Shown here piece after piece: positions 1-12,500 of a stretch of DNA of 64,000 nucleotides. Where the stretch lies: the NCBI GenBank assembly GCA_031772625.1, contig CM062814.1, positions 360,255,750 through 360,319,749 of the forward strand, in the 5' to 3' direction. The position numbers and the translations under genes are program-made. The notes below the pieces were generated by a model. The model was not told where the DNA came from, ran no database searches, and was given only the letters and a program-made list of their open reading frames with translations. The stretch comes from Pinus tabuliformis. Lineage: Eukaryota; Streptophyta; Pinopsida; Pinales; Pinaceae. Within the stretch, counting starts at the first letter, position 1. Every line of letters starts with the position of its first letter.

Positions 1-832
1 GCAACCATAACAGAATTGATCAGCTATAAAAAATATCTCATACTATAAAACCCTAGTAGATGTACGCAACTCTTATAAATACTTCCATGTACCTACACGC
101 TTCTCATTCCCCACACCTACATATAGATATGTACATACTATAGAATATATACATGACTACCCAAACGAATATTCGCTTATGTACACAACTTCTCAATGTT
201 AAACCCATGAACAAATATGTAATCACTGAGACATACCTTTGTTGCAACACAACATCTATCAAACACAAATATTGACATGCAAACTGTTATAGACACATAC
301 CATATATCATCATTACAGATATATAAAACCATAAAAACATTATTCAATATGTGGTTATTTCAAATCTATTAGATCGGATCCATCTCCATGATCCCTAGTA
401 CACTCCTATTTCAGATCAAGTTATTCATAAATACTTCGTTACATGAACATCTTAACACTTGATCTCCATCTCCTTAAATATTATAATCCTTACCCAATAC
501 CTTAGGCCAATCCTTATGTCTTCTTTGTCATGTTGATTACTGTGAGCCAATACCATGTTAAGCACCCCTGGTATTCGTAATACAACGGTGTGAAAAATGT
601 AAGCGACTTCTCTTGATCATACATGTGTATGTAAGTATCTTCTCTTCACAAGCACTACATATACTTTCCTAAACATTAACTTTATCATCTTTCTATCTCT
701 AAATTAATATTCCTTTGTTCATTCTCTCTGACACATATGTATCATCTTGTATAATCATCCTGTTATCATCATTCTTACATATTTATCAAGTAGGTTTCCA
801 TTAAGGACAACACGTTAGTCATAATGCCAACA
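1..832 (+). repeat. 3-prime part of a copia-type LTR (copy A)
   Basis: This segment aligns along its length with 17061-17895, the right-hand part of the long LTR at 15833-17895, so it is read as the end of the same LTR cut by the window edge. It ends in the bases gccaaca, one substitution from the cccaaca that closes the copy B LTR. The gag remnant starts a few bases downstream. No reading frame of interest lies in it. Confidence 0.6.
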
Positions 833-2110
833 CAAGTACCCATGGCCATGAACTAGAAGAAGTAGTCATAGAAAAGGAAGGGGAAAAATGCGAAGAACCC
901 CTATTTTTTTGGTTAAGGATGTAAACGGAAATGCTAAAAACAGATAAATTTTGTTTGAATTGTGAACATAATCATGATTTTACTTCTCGTTTCCCATTTC
1001 TTTGTGCATACAATGATGATGATGCTCTTTAGATTTATGGGGTAGAGGATGATAATTAGTCATTTGAAATCAATATTTCAATTCCAAAGGGAGGTAATTA
1101 TTTTATGGATAAATCAAGTTCAAAAAATTATGAAGATTAATAGAAAAGAGAAATAGTGGTAATTGGAGAGGATATTAAAATTCTCGGTCTTGAAAACAAA
1201 TATCAACAAAAATTACTGTCATTTCTTTATGAGAAGGAATTCGCCTTTGAAGAAGAAATAATTAGCGTAAAAAATTAGGTGGAAAAAGGGGAGAATGTTA
1301 AACAAGGAATGACAAATTAGTATAGAGAAAGGGAATATCAATATGAAATACAGGGGACAGACGTGGTCTCATTAAGAAGTGATGTATAGAATAAAACAAC
1401 TGAGTTAAAATTGGAAAAGAGGAGCCAGATATCTACTTCAGTCAATTAGACCTCAAACCTAGTTTAGAACAAGAACTAAAAAATACAATAGAAAAATATA
1501 GTAGTGAGAGGAGTAAGAAATAAAGGTAGCAATCAAATAATGAACCAAAAGGTTTTTCCAAGAAAATTATTTCCATCAAGAAAATAATTTTCAACCTTTG
1601 GATATGTCAGATGCTTTAGGTATCAAAAATATGGACATATTGTAGGAGACTGCAGAAGCATGCAACAAAATATGTAGTTGAATAGAAAGTCCTATCAAAC
1701 AATCATTCAAGTAGGACTATTATTAGCATGAAGATCACCAAAAATAAACTATAATTGTCCTTTTCATGAATACTGCTACTCATCCAATGATTTTGGCCAT
1801 AAGACTATTGATTTTGGGTCTTATACGAGGAATGCAAGAAGACAAATCAGGAGGAGACATGACTTTGTTCCACCATTGTTCAGTCACATAAGGTGTTAAG
1901 TGTGTGAAAATCTTGTCCATATGCCCAAATATTTTAAGCTACCCATACTTCTTAGGTAATCTATTAAAAAATGGAGTTTTAACAAATTGAAGCAATCAAG
2001 AAGCCAAAAAGAGACGAAAATGTCAGAAACTAGTCCATCAATGCATGGAAAAAGAAAGAGAAGTAAGAGATTGCAACAATAAATTGAGGCTTGCATGGCT
2101 TGAAGTGGAG
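833..2110 (+). pseudogene. Copia-type gag remnant with four CCHC knuckles (copy A)
   Basis: A single frame (frame 1) can be followed from about 841 to 2103 with no frameshift but well over a dozen stop codons. In order it shows a CCHC-like knuckle at 952-993 (CLNC start), an acidic DDDAL stretch, a Lys/Glu-rich coiled-coil region around 1190-1440, then three more knuckles at 1612-1653 (CFRYQKYGHIVGDC), 1774-1815 and 1894-1935. Several metal ligands are mutated (Cys to Tyr, Ser, Phe or stop). Knuckle, acidic run, coiled coil and knuckle is the C-terminal layout of some plant Ty1/copia gag proteins. The N-terminal gag domain is absent and no protease, integrase or RT follows. The family call rests on this layout and on similarity to the minus-strand gag at 13900-15832. 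Confidence 0.65.
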
Positions 2111-4136
2111 AATATGGAAGCATCTTGAGCTTGCATGAAAAAAAATTAAAAATGTAGCCATATTAGAAGTGGTCCATATGGAATATTTGCATGACAGGAA
2201 GAAGGTGTAAGGGTTGAGGGGGAGTTGCATCAGGTTTGTAGGTTTTCCTATTTATTTCTAGTTATATAATGTAAATATTTATGCTACTAATAGTGAATTT
2301 TCTAAGAGAATTTTGCTCAAGGTTTGGGCATGAAGTCTTCATAGAGAGAGTTCCCAAGGATTCAAGAGATGTCACATGTTCATGGAGAGTATTTTTTCTT
2401 CCGGTGGACCAATGGATTGTTTGCATTATGTTTGATGTGGAAGGGCTCATTATATTTGTCATGCAATTTTTGGCATTGCCTTATTTCGAGGCTCATCAAT
2501 ACTCAATGTTTGTGAATGTTCATAATGAAGTTTCACTCGGTCATATGCATTGGAATTGGAATATCTAGGGTTTTCATGGAGAATGTGTTGTCTCTTAGTC
2601 TTGTATGGGATTATATGTGGTTGCTTAATGATATGTTTTAATTTATTCTAGAGCTCTCATTATGGCCTACCTAACTTCCATTGTTGTATGCTTAAGAGAG
2701 ATTGAGTCACATGTGTTGTTAGTAAGGGTAAATGTTTTTATGCTTATATTGTTGCTACGAAAAATAGAATGATGGTGATGCATGGAGCTCATATTCGCGG
2801 TATTAGATATTTTTAATGTTTCATTATTAAATATGCGTGACATGTTTCCAAGGGATTATGAGTTGATGGCGATGGATGTATGTTATGTTGTTGCTACTAT
2901 TGTATATATTATGGTTTTCAGTTTTTTCTCATTTGATACATTATTTTCTTAGCAGCTCTCCATTGTTGTTGATGATTGAGATCTACTTAGGGTTTCTATG
3001 GTGATGTTGTTGTAGGAAATTTTGCATTAAGAGTATCTTGATGTATTGACTCATCTACAACTATAGATGTTCTTATTGCTTCATAATTTGTTCTCTATAG
3101 CTAGAGATTGAGCTGTAGTAGTATGGATCCATGTTATTGATCTCAATTGATATATAGTGTATGTATGGATTTTTGAAGTGATATGTAATGCTATTACTAG
3201 TTTACACTATCATGCAAAGATTTATGCTCCGTATGGTGGTTCTTTTACTTCCCTGTTTTTTCTACATTAGACTGATATCTAGTGTTGATTGGTGTGTTAT
3301 TTTGTTGATCATTATTGGTGTTCCTATGAGGGTTTTCATGTGGAAATGATACTTCATTATATCACATTTATATGTTTCTACTATGCCACGAAGCATTGCC
3401 ATGTATTTGTTGATGAAATTTGGTAAACTGATGTTGTTGAGATCTTAGACTATTGCTAAGTATTTGAGAGCTTGATGTGTTTTATCATGTGTTATGTATT
3501 GTGAATATATTGCTGCTATGTATAGCACATATTGTTTCTCATAGTTTCCATCTACTTGCATTATATTGCTCTATTAAGCATGCATTGAAGAGAACATACT
3601 TGTTTGCAATTGAGTAGTACTTATGATAACCATGCATGGAGTTGTCGATGATATTGTCCTAGTGTTATATCAATTGTGCATAGTGGTGAGACACAATGTT
3701 TGGCATGTACTATAGTGGATCATTTCTTTTCATCCATATATGCATCGTAAAGTGCAAGATAAATCCATGTAACTTTCTTATTTTTATCATTGGGTCATGT
3801 TGACTTGTAGTTATGAGTCAAGCATGCTTTCTGAGAGAGATGTCAAAGTTGTTTCGACCATGTATGGGTTGTTGGGAATCATTGTTACATCCATGTATTA
3901 TCATTAAACCATGTATCATGTTGCATAACATTTTGTCATGATGTTTGCTAGAGTCTTTGATCTGGTTGATGTACCAACTTTCATGAGGTAAGGAGGCATA
4001 GTCAATCACGAATGTTGATGAACATCAATTGGGATGAGACATTTGTAAGAAAATGTTGGAATTTTTTGGTTGGATGACGAATACTTTTCATTCACATAGG
4101 GGGAGAATGTTCAACATCTCAACATGAGAATGTTAA
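2111..4136. other. Non-coding interior of the mosaic element (copy A)
   Basis: I see no conserved protein in either strand. From about 2810 to 4080 it aligns with 26860-28130 of copy B. The stretch 2114-2800 has no counterpart in B, which runs straight through, so B carries a deletion or A an insertion there. An ORF of 95 codons at 2281-2568 lies in the A-only part and matches nothing I know. A purine run (agggggag) at 4098-4105 just before the next LTR resembles a polypurine tract. Confidence 0.5.
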
Positions 4137-5629
4137 TGTTGGAATTAAACTTTTCCACTAATGTCAAAGGGGAAGAGAGTATGGAAATCAACTTTAAAGG
4201 GAAGATCAGGTTTAGATTGACATTAATTCCAAGTAATTTTGGAAATCATTTCAACGTGCACTTAGAATTGTTTTCCTTTTTATCGTGTCTTCTATTTTTT
4301 GTATTATGTTTCATCTATGATATTCTATTGTTAAATAATGTCTAAGTCTACATGTTAATGCCCTGAATATAAGTTGTAACTTGGTGAAGAAGCTTGAAAA
4401 CAACATGTGTTAAGCATCTTCTATAGGACACAATTATGAAAAAATTGAAGATAGCAATATCACTGTTGGGATTCCCATTCTATCCAAGAAAATATTTTCA
4501 CTAGGAGAAATTTTTGTCCCATTGAAGATAATTGTAGGTGGAATTTTCGAGTTTTGGACACACTCAACTAATTCCATGGGTACTTTATATTGTATTTTCA
4601 CATGATATTTTCTCAGAAAGGTCATCAAACATTACTCTTCATATAGAAAGCGATTAAGGTTGAAAATATCCCTCATTCAATGAAGATCAAGGGGAACCAA
4701 TTTAAGGAGGTGATATGTTAAAAATAACATACTAGTTCAAGATTGTATGCACTAATTTTTTAACCTCTATACTCTTTTGTAATTATTATTTTAGTCACTT
4801 TGGGACAAATTTTTGTGCACTTTGTGAGCAAAATTATGCAGAAAATCTATAGTAGTTTTCAGAAGTTTAAAAAGGTTGCAAAAGTGTGTTTTGACCAACA
4901 TTTTATGAAAAGAGAGAGGATATGGAGTAAGGAATACTTTAACGTCATTTAGTGTGTTATTGTTGCTATTGCATCCACTAGAATATTGTTTTGTTTGTAG
5001 GGTTTTTTCTTGCAAAGATTTATTATATTGCACAGAGGACTGACATGTTGTTGAGTTGTAAATTTCTCCTTGGAGCTCAGTCTAAAAATGAATGAAAGTG
5101 TGGCTCTAATATTTTGAGGTGGTTGGGGCCTTAATTCAGTAGTGGCTAATCAATAAAGTGGTAGTTTCTCCTTGCCGGTGGTGATCAACAAAATAATGTT
5201 CAGGGGGTGGTAGGTCCACCTAGTAGTGGTTGGATAGTTTAGTGGTGGGTATGTATTCCACCATGTTGTATCTTGCAATGTCATGTAAGTAGAGACTTCC
5301 TAGTTGATGGTGGGCAACAATATTGTTCAAAGGTGTAGTTGTTCCTTGCAGGGGAAAGCTAGTTGAAAATGTAAAGATTTGGTTTATTAGTGACAAGAAA
5401 ATAAGAAGAAAAACAACAACAATGGGTGGTTTTTATCCCTTTGGGGTTTCCACCCTAAACCATTGGTGTCTCATTTTTTGATTAATTTTATAAAAAAAAT
5501 TAGTGTTTTGATGGCCTCAGGTGCTACAAATCATAAATTTTTAAGCAAATGATTATTTAGAAAAAAATTGTAAAAGAGACATCACTATTGATTCACAATC
5601 ACTATCAATAATGATTTGCATTTCCAACG
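4137..5629 (+). mobile_element. Second LTR of the mosaic (copy A)
   Basis: It starts TGTTGGAA and ends TTCCAACG, an almost perfect terminal inverted pair (last base G instead of A). A primer-binding-site-like sequence lies two bases downstream, and a purine run lies about 30 bp upstream. The matching copy B LTR is 28158-29401. Copy A is longer mainly because of about 280 bp near 5130-5440 that B lacks. Its body does not resemble the LTR at 15833-17895, so two LTR families are joined in one mosaic. Confidence 0.55.
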
Positions 5630-5631
5630 AG

Positions 5632-5643
5632 TGGTGTTCAAGC
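5632..5643 (+). promoter_or_regulatory. Degenerate primer-binding site (initiator Met tRNA type)
   Basis: The bases tggtgttcaagc follow the LTR end by two bases. The copy B counterpart, tggtatccgagc, differs at one of twelve positions from the common plant primer site TGGTATCAGAGC, which shows what this one decayed from. Confidence 0.5.
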
Positions 5644-5689
5644 AATCTATCTCAAGTGGAGGTTAAATGCTTGAGGGTCGATCAAGTAA

Positions 5690-5930
5690 ATATGGCCAAC
5701 AACAAGAAGCAATATTAGAAAAGGAAAGGAATGAAAATGGACAAGAAAAAATTAGATCTAGAATAATTCATCCTTTTGTTGGTCAAGGATTTATATGACA
5801 ATCATGAAAATGGACCAAGCGTTGCATCTTGTTTTAACTGTGGATGTAATGGTCATTTTACTTATAGTTTCTAATATCTAGGTACATAAAGTGATGATGA
5901 TGCTCTAGAGATTGATAGGGCTTCTCATTG
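5690..5930 (+). pseudogene. Short second copia gag fragment (copy A)
   Basis: Downstream of the primer site comes a basic stretch followed by a knuckle at about 5829-5870 (CFNCGCNGHFTYSF, three of four ligands kept) and then the same acidic DDDALEI run seen in the gag at 833-2110. The fragment stops there, directly against the minus-strand integrase remnant. It is therefore a 5-prime gag piece of the same family, cut off by a rearrangement. The same break is seen in copy B at about 29720, so it predates the A/B duplication. Confidence 0.55.
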
Positions 5931-5999
5931 ATTACCTTCTATAATTAAGAGGCATGGAAGACTACATGAAGATATGAAGACGGAGGGAACTTGAATTTG

Positions 6000-7150
6000 T
6001 AATCCCCACATCCAATCCTCTACAACACCTTATAAGGGCCATAATAGCTTAATGTCGATTTACTAAATTTATTTTTTTCTTGAGGGACATCGATTTATAT
6101 GGTTGTAGTCTCACAAATAAAAAGTTCCCGATATTAAATTCTCTTCAATTGCAATGTTAGTTTTCTTGCTTTTTCATCCCCTTTCCTTCATAAACAAATC
6201 TTCCTTCAATAATTTGACAAGCTCTTATTGGTTCCATATGTGGTCATATCTATATTGAGCCTTTATAGTCCCTTTCAACAATGAGCTAATGTATGGGGAA
6301 CCATATGCATAACTTTCCACAAGTGGTGACAGTTTTTGTGAAGTATGGAAGTATATTTTGTTTCACCATTCTAGCAAGGGAAACACGTGGACCATTCTAC
6401 CTATTTATCATATGCAAATTAACATATATATAATTTTGAATATTTATTCATAATCTTAGTTTTCCCATCATATTATTCATGTTAAGATGACGTATGAGAC
6501 AATTGAATGCACAAAAAGGAAAATAATTATGCCTAAAATGCTAATATCAATTTGATTTCTATCATTTAGAACAATCTTTGGTATTTCGTGTAGAATTTGA
6601 ACTATTTACATGAATGTTTCTTCATCTCTACCTAATTTAAAAGGATGATAAATAGGAAAACATTATTATATTTTTTTCAATATCTTGCTAGCATAATGAC
6701 ACTCTTTCATTCAAATTTGCGTAAAATTCTAAAAAATCCATTTATAATTCTTGCTAACCCTAATTTTTCCTAGCTAGTGGTTTTAGGAGCTTTAAGATCT
6801 TGATATTATCTCCCTTATTTTATTGGCATAAACTACATTAAACCAAAAAATCTCTTTCACATAAACCTCAATATCACCTTAGAAAAAATAGTTCTTGATC
6901 ATATGGTAAGTCCTCAAGAACCATTAATGTACTCCCAGGAGAAGTGTGCAATTACAAAAGAAATTTATGTTTGAGTTTAGAATTCTTACATAAGTATAGT
7001 TGACCTTGATACCACAATAAATCATTCTTCCACATAAATGTTTCTACTACATCTATGTCTTCACATATTTATTGAATGATCTTGCATACCTTCTCATCCT
7101 ACTTCCATTATATCCTTGATTCTTCCAACCAAATAAATTTTGGGATCAAA
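6000..7150 (-). pseudogene. Ty3/gypsy integrase remnant (copy A)
   Basis: Read on the minus strand with frequent frame changes, from about 7150 down to 6000. It shows the RNase H/integrase linker (a WYQGQLYLCKN run near 7010), the H2C2 zinc-binding region, the core around 6850-6560 (MDFLE, then KSVIM and a PKI segment), the region normally carrying the catalytic Glu (6500-6400), and the C-terminal fold near 6050 (YYGPYKVL becomes LSYYGPYKVL here). The pattern fits chromovirus-type gypsy integrases of plants. Stops and frameshifts are dense, so it is a long-dead copy. No RT was found upstream of it. The same piece is in copy B at 29775-30900. Confidence 0.6.
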
Positions 7151-7342
7151 ATAACATAATGTAAACCCTTTTAAGTAGTTGTTCTAATTTTATTATAAGT
7201 GTACCCTTTGTCTCCTATATATACTAAACAGAGTAAGTGTTAGGATCATAAAATAGTGTCGTGTATGTTCTATTCATTCTAAAAAGAAGTTTCCCAATTG
7301 AAGTGGACTATAAATATTGTCATTTATCGTTTTCAAGGCACA

Positions 7343-7377
7343 AGGTTCATAACATTTGGATCAAATGTTATGAACCT
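7343..7377. repeat. Perfect 16-bp inverted repeat with 3-base loop
   Basis: Arm 7343-7358 (AGGTTCATAACATTTG) is followed by GAT and its exact reverse complement at 7362-7377. The copy B counterpart (about 31088-31122) has several mismatches, so the perfect hairpin exists only in A. Confidence 0.8.
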
Positions 7378-7780
7378 CATGGCTTCAAATGATAACAATC
7401 CAATACTTATAATCCATTTAAAGGTAAAATCCCTTGCTTACAATAAATACAATGTAGAAGACGCCATTTGATGATCATAACTAGGTTCCATTACTATACA
7501 TGTAGAAGAAATGAAGTACAATAATAATGAAATGTCACAAAAAAAAAAGTGTTATTCCACATAAAAATACAACAATAGAAATACAATAACTCAATATCTA
7601 GAGATAATATGGAATTTAAATCAAATGTTATGAGCCTCCCGACTTGAAATGATAATAAACTAATAATTGTAATCCACTTCACAAGAAAATCTTCAATTTA
7701 CAATAAATGCAATGTAGAAGACACCGTGTAATGATCATAGCTAGATGCCCTTACTATGCATGTGGAAGAAATGAGGTACG
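7361..7780 (+). repeat. Direct duplication, period about 260 bp
   Basis: The stretch beginning tcaaatgttatgaacctc at 7361 recurs with moderate divergence from 7621 (tcaaatgttatgagcctc). The second unit stops near 7777 where the RING-gene flank copy begins. Copy B has only one unit, so this happened in the A lineage. Confidence 0.65.
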
Positions 7781-9525
7781 TATAAAATGAGTGAATGGTT
7801 ATGATCAAAGATTGTCTTACTTTTACAAACATGATACATTTAAAATGCAGAGATATCTTAATAATATAAATAAAAAATAAAACAGATACGGAAAGTAATA
7901 ACTTATATACATAGAAAGTAATAAAGGGAATTAAAATCTTATATGGTCAAGCTAGTTGTTAATTTTAAAGATGGTTGAAGATAGGGAATCATGTCCTTTG
8001 GTACTTTTATGTCCAGAATATCGTTCTACGAAACGAAAAACAGAGTGAACTAATAAAATCTTCCTCACTTTCTTTAGTTGTAATTTCCTTTTCAGTTGAT
8101 ACACTATTTCCAGAAGATCGTTCTACGGAACTAAAAACATACCCAACCAATGAAACCTTACTCGGTTATTTACTTACAAATCTTTGGGGCCGGTTTACTT
8201 GGTTTTGTACATATAACAAAAACTTATGGAAAATATTGCTCATACGTTTGCAAACGGAATGGAACGGTGGCACATTTCGAAGACTCCATTGGCACTGCAA
8301 TTTACAATGCATCCATGGATACTGAATTTTAGTCGAATTAGCTATTGGAATAAATAACTTGTATTTATCAATGAGTTTTGTCATATTTTTGCATATTTGT
8401 AAATATTTTATATTTGCGCATCATACGCTGAAAACAAATACTCAAGGAAATTAATGATATATGTATAAATAATTTTTTCTCGCATTAGAATTTACATCCT
8501 TTTCCTTATATCTATATATGTATATAGAATATTTGTTTAAAGTTTTAAGAGTGCGTTTGGTGTCAACAGTTTTGTATAAGTGTTTAAAATGTGTACATTT
8601 GCTTATAAAATCTAATCTATCATGTTAAAAGTAAGCCCGTCAAACGTGTACAGTAAAATTAAAAATATCAATTACCATTTTAATTTGTAAAAATGCATTT
8701 ATTAGTAAAGGAAGGATGTTCTTTGTTTTATACATTAAATGAAAACAAAGCTATAATATCTCATCTTGACATCGTTTACAAGAAAATATTTAGCACTAAA
8801 ACGTGTAGAGTAAAAGTAAAAATATCAACTACCATTTTAATTTGTAAAAATGCATTCATTAATAAAGGCTGTTCTTTGTTTTATACATTAAATGAAAACA
8901 AATATATAACATCTCATCTGGACACCTTTTACCAGAAAATATTTACTACTAAAACTTTTTTTAATGGCAACAAAATTCGTTTTCTTTATTAAACATAATC
9001 AAGATCATTAAACCCGTTCCTTTTTTGAAAAAACTCTTTGATACAACTTGAAATACCAATTAAGAGTAAAAGTCTGGATATTTATGGAATGTGTCATCCT
9101 CTTACCCTCGTACATAGTGTTTGATAAATTGAAGGCTCATTTTCATGCTTAAGTCCCTTCCTTATATTTTTCCAATGGTTTAGGACATAATGTCTTTAAA
9201 TACCTCCTAAAACCAACATATATCCATCATATTTGATTTAGAGGCAAACTATACCATATATAGGTCTTATGTGGTGTTCCAATGTACCTCTCTCAATTCT
9301 TGAGCATAAGAAGCTTTCATAAATGAAAATGGTCCTTGTTATGCATCAACAACAACTGTAAAGAGGTAAAGATCCATTAGTGTCCTTGTACACATCATAA
9401 TGTTTGCTAGTAAACCACTCATAATGAAACAATAACTATGACAGAGAATGCGCTGCAAATTATAGGTGTTTTACATTGCGATTGAGGGAAGGAGGCATAT
9501 TTTAGGAAACTAGGCCTTTGTAACC
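7777..9525. repeat. Flanks of the RING-H2 gene without its coding region
   Basis: 7777-7990 matches 37992-38218 (downstream side of the RING-H2 gene), and 7990-9525 matches 39303-40800 (upstream side). The whole coding region and about 200 bp 3-prime of it are missing at the join near 7986-7991 (gggaatcatgtcc). The join shows only about 2 bp of possible microhomology. The two-unit CCAAT-containing repeat upstream of the gene is retained here at about 8014 and 8107. A reading frame at 7975-8325 is an accident of the join and is not taken as a gene. Confidence 0.75.
8640..8955 (+). repeat. Tandem duplication of about 160 bp
   Basis: Two adjacent, diverged copies begin at about 8640 and 8803 (shared core aaaaatatcaa...accattttaatttgtaaaaatgcatt). 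The corresponding place in the other flank copy (about 40115-40275) has one unit, so the duplication is specific to this copy. Confidence 0.7.
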
Positions 9526-9559
9526 CTCTTATGAGCATCAAAAACGAGTTATTTACGTA

Positions 9560-12500
9560 GAACCAAATGGCACCATTTCCACTACAAATTTTCAGAAGAT
9601 CGAACTTGAATATTCAGAGGAGGGGGAGTGTCTCTTCCATTGACAGATGTGGGTGAAGGGTTCTATGCTGCAGTTCATTGTCAATAGTAGGAGCCAAAAT
9701 AATCTCGTTTCAGTAGATGTTCTGAGGTGGTTGGCCATACCAACAACACGACACACACACACTGTCGATTGGCTTCACCAAGGATGAGATCTTCACGCCA
9801 ACTAGCATTGTTTCCTTCCCTACAACATCAAGCCCTTTACAAATGAGGTATTGTTTGATGTTGCTCCTTTACATCTTTGCCATGTTTTATTAGGCCAACC
9901 ATACTTCTTGAAGTTTCATGTTGTGTATCATTCCAAGAATCACATTCTTATTATTACTTTGGGAAATAATTTATATGAGATACTGGAGGTAGCCTCACCT
10001 ACCACCATCTGCTTGATCTTTGCGAAGAAATGTTGTAAGATCATCTCCTAGACTGGAAAATTTGTTTTCTCTCTAATTCACTCTAAAAGAAAGGGGAATA
10101 TAGTGGCTACATCCATCTTCCCTAGGAAGGATTCCCCCACACAGTAAAAACAAGTGGATAAAGTCGTGGAAGAATAAAGGGACATATTCTACTTACCTGC
10201 AAGGGTACCTTTTCATGAGTAAGTCAAGCATTTGATCAATTTGACTCTCAGATGACCTCTACCTAATAGGATGATATACCATTGCATGTTCTCAAAAATA
10301 AAGAGATCAAGTGGGAACCCAATTGTACTTGTACAAAAGAAATATTAAACATGGAGACTCTGCTTTGGTTATCAGGAACTATACAAATTCATTATCACCA
10401 ATATGTACCCAATCCCATAGATGAATGAAATTCCTAAGTAGCTCATGGGAGCCGAGTATTTTAGCAAGATTGATTTGAATTCTAGCTATCACGAGGCTCT
10501 TATAGAATCCACAAATGTATGGAAGACCACGTTCAAATACTAGGAGGGCCTTTTTGAATGGTTGTTGATGTCCTTCGCATTGACAAATGCCCCTACAACT
10601 TTTAGGAGGTTGATGGATGGCATCTTGTAACCCTTCACCAAATCATTCGTGGTTGTATATCTAGATGACATACTCATATTCGACAAGAGTTGGGAAGAGA
10701 ACCTACAACACATTAGACATGTCCTTCAAACTTTGCAGTAGAACAAACTATATGCCATCTTGGACAAATGCACATTTGGGATGAGAGATGTCAAATATCT
10801 AGGCTACATCATTGACAAGAAGGGCATGCATGTGGATATGGCTAAGATATAAGTCATTCAGGACTGACCAACCCTGACCACTGTAACTAAGCTTCGTAGC
10901 CTTTTGGGCCTTGGAAACTTTTATCGAAGGTTTGTGTTGGGATTCTCTCATATCACTTGGCCTCTGATTTAGGTTAGCAATGGAGGAGCGAAAAGAAACA
11001 TCTTCTCATCTAAATCCCAACAAAATGACTTCATTGAGTTGAAGCCCCAGCTCTACTCTTCACCCATACTCACATTACCAGACCTCCAACAACCATTTGA
11101 AATTGAGACAAATGCCTCTAACTATACTATTGGTGTAGTTCCCATCAAACAGGGGCATCTGGTGAGCTATGATGGTGAGACACTTTCTCATACAATTTCA
11201 AAATACCTAATTTATGACAAAGAGATGAATCCCATCATTTAGGCATGCTCACAAATAAAACATTACATTCTAGGGAAGGAGACAGTTATCCACACAAAGC
11301 GTTAATCATGTAAGTTTATCGAGACAAAAGGGAAGTTGCAGATTGATTGACATCAGATGTGGTCTACATATCTGCAACAATTCCACTTTGACCTTAAATA
11401 CAATAAGGGCACCACCAGTCATGTTTGCTATTGCCTCAGTCAACCACGAATTGTAGGACTAACTATTGTTCTCAACTCTTGTGGCCACGAAACCTCCAAA
11501 TGTCCACAATTGTACAAAAATGATCTAGATTTCACCACCACATACCAGATGTTAGTGGATGGGAAGCAAGTTCTAGATTTACACCTCTAGGATGCACTAT
11601 TATGCTATTTGCGGCACCTTTGTGTTCTTTCAAGAGGGAATGCCAAACTAATTTGGGAGGCACAGTATAGTTAGGTTGCAGGACACTATTGTGTCAGGAA
11701 AATTGTGGTCATACTACATAAGTATTTTCATTTTATAAAAATATGATAGGATGTTGAAAAATATATTAGATCCTCCATTTTTTGTGTCTTCACATAGTCA
11801 ACAATAAAGAAGAAAGGATTTTACACTCCTCTTCTTTCTCTAATCGATTTCCAAGAACCCATATCCATGGATTATTTGTCATCATTGATATATTTTCTAA
11901 GATGGATATATTGGTGGCTTGGAAGAAGAGTACCATAGTAAAGGAAACTACCAAATTCTTCTTTGATGAATATGGCTACATTTTTTGATCCCACAGACCA
12001 TTATATCATATTGGGATCGAAAGTTCCTTAGCACATTCTAGTTGAGCCTTTGAACATTATTGGACACTAATCTCACAAAGTCTACTGCATTCCATTTCCA
12101 GACAGATGTCGAAACAAGGGTAGTGAAGAGGATGATAGTGCACATACTACAGATGTACAACTCCAAGAATCCAGAAACCTAGGATGATAGCCTTGCTTAT
12201 GTGCAACAAAATTATAAAAGAGCTCTTCATAGCTCGACTGGTCGCGGTCGTTTTCTAGTGGTTTTGGGTTTTCAACCATTGCGTCTAACTAATGTTGTGA
12301 TGCCTCATGAAATAACATTGACATAAACCACACATATAGATTCTGAGGATGATAAAGAAACCTGATCGATTGAACGCATCAAACATATTCGCCAACAACT
12401 ACACAGAATCTTCAATAAGTCCAATGCCATGTACAGGCAGTGACATGATCAACATTAGGTGGCATACAATTTTCAGGTGTATGACAAAGTTTGGTTGAAT

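Noticed and set aside
833-848. Possible primer-binding site after the copy A LTR end
   Set aside because: aagtacccatggcc matches the Met primer site only if gaps are allowed, so it is not listed as a feature.
2281-2568. 95-codon plus-strand frame
   Set aside because: It lies in the A-only part of the mosaic interior, matches no family, has no partner in copy B, and is overlapped by an open frame on the other strand.
7975-8325. 116-codon plus-strand frame
   Set aside because: It spans the deletion join in the RING-flank copy and reads through what is non-coding upstream DNA of the RING gene in the complete copy.
8693-8992. 99-codon frame with an internal repeat in its protein
   Set aside because: The protein repeat is simply the 160-bp tandem DNA duplication; the single-unit copy at 40115-40275 gives no comparable frame.
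9750-9765. Short CA dinucleotide run
   Set aside because: Too short to be a useful microsatellite; it lies in the gypsy protease remnant.
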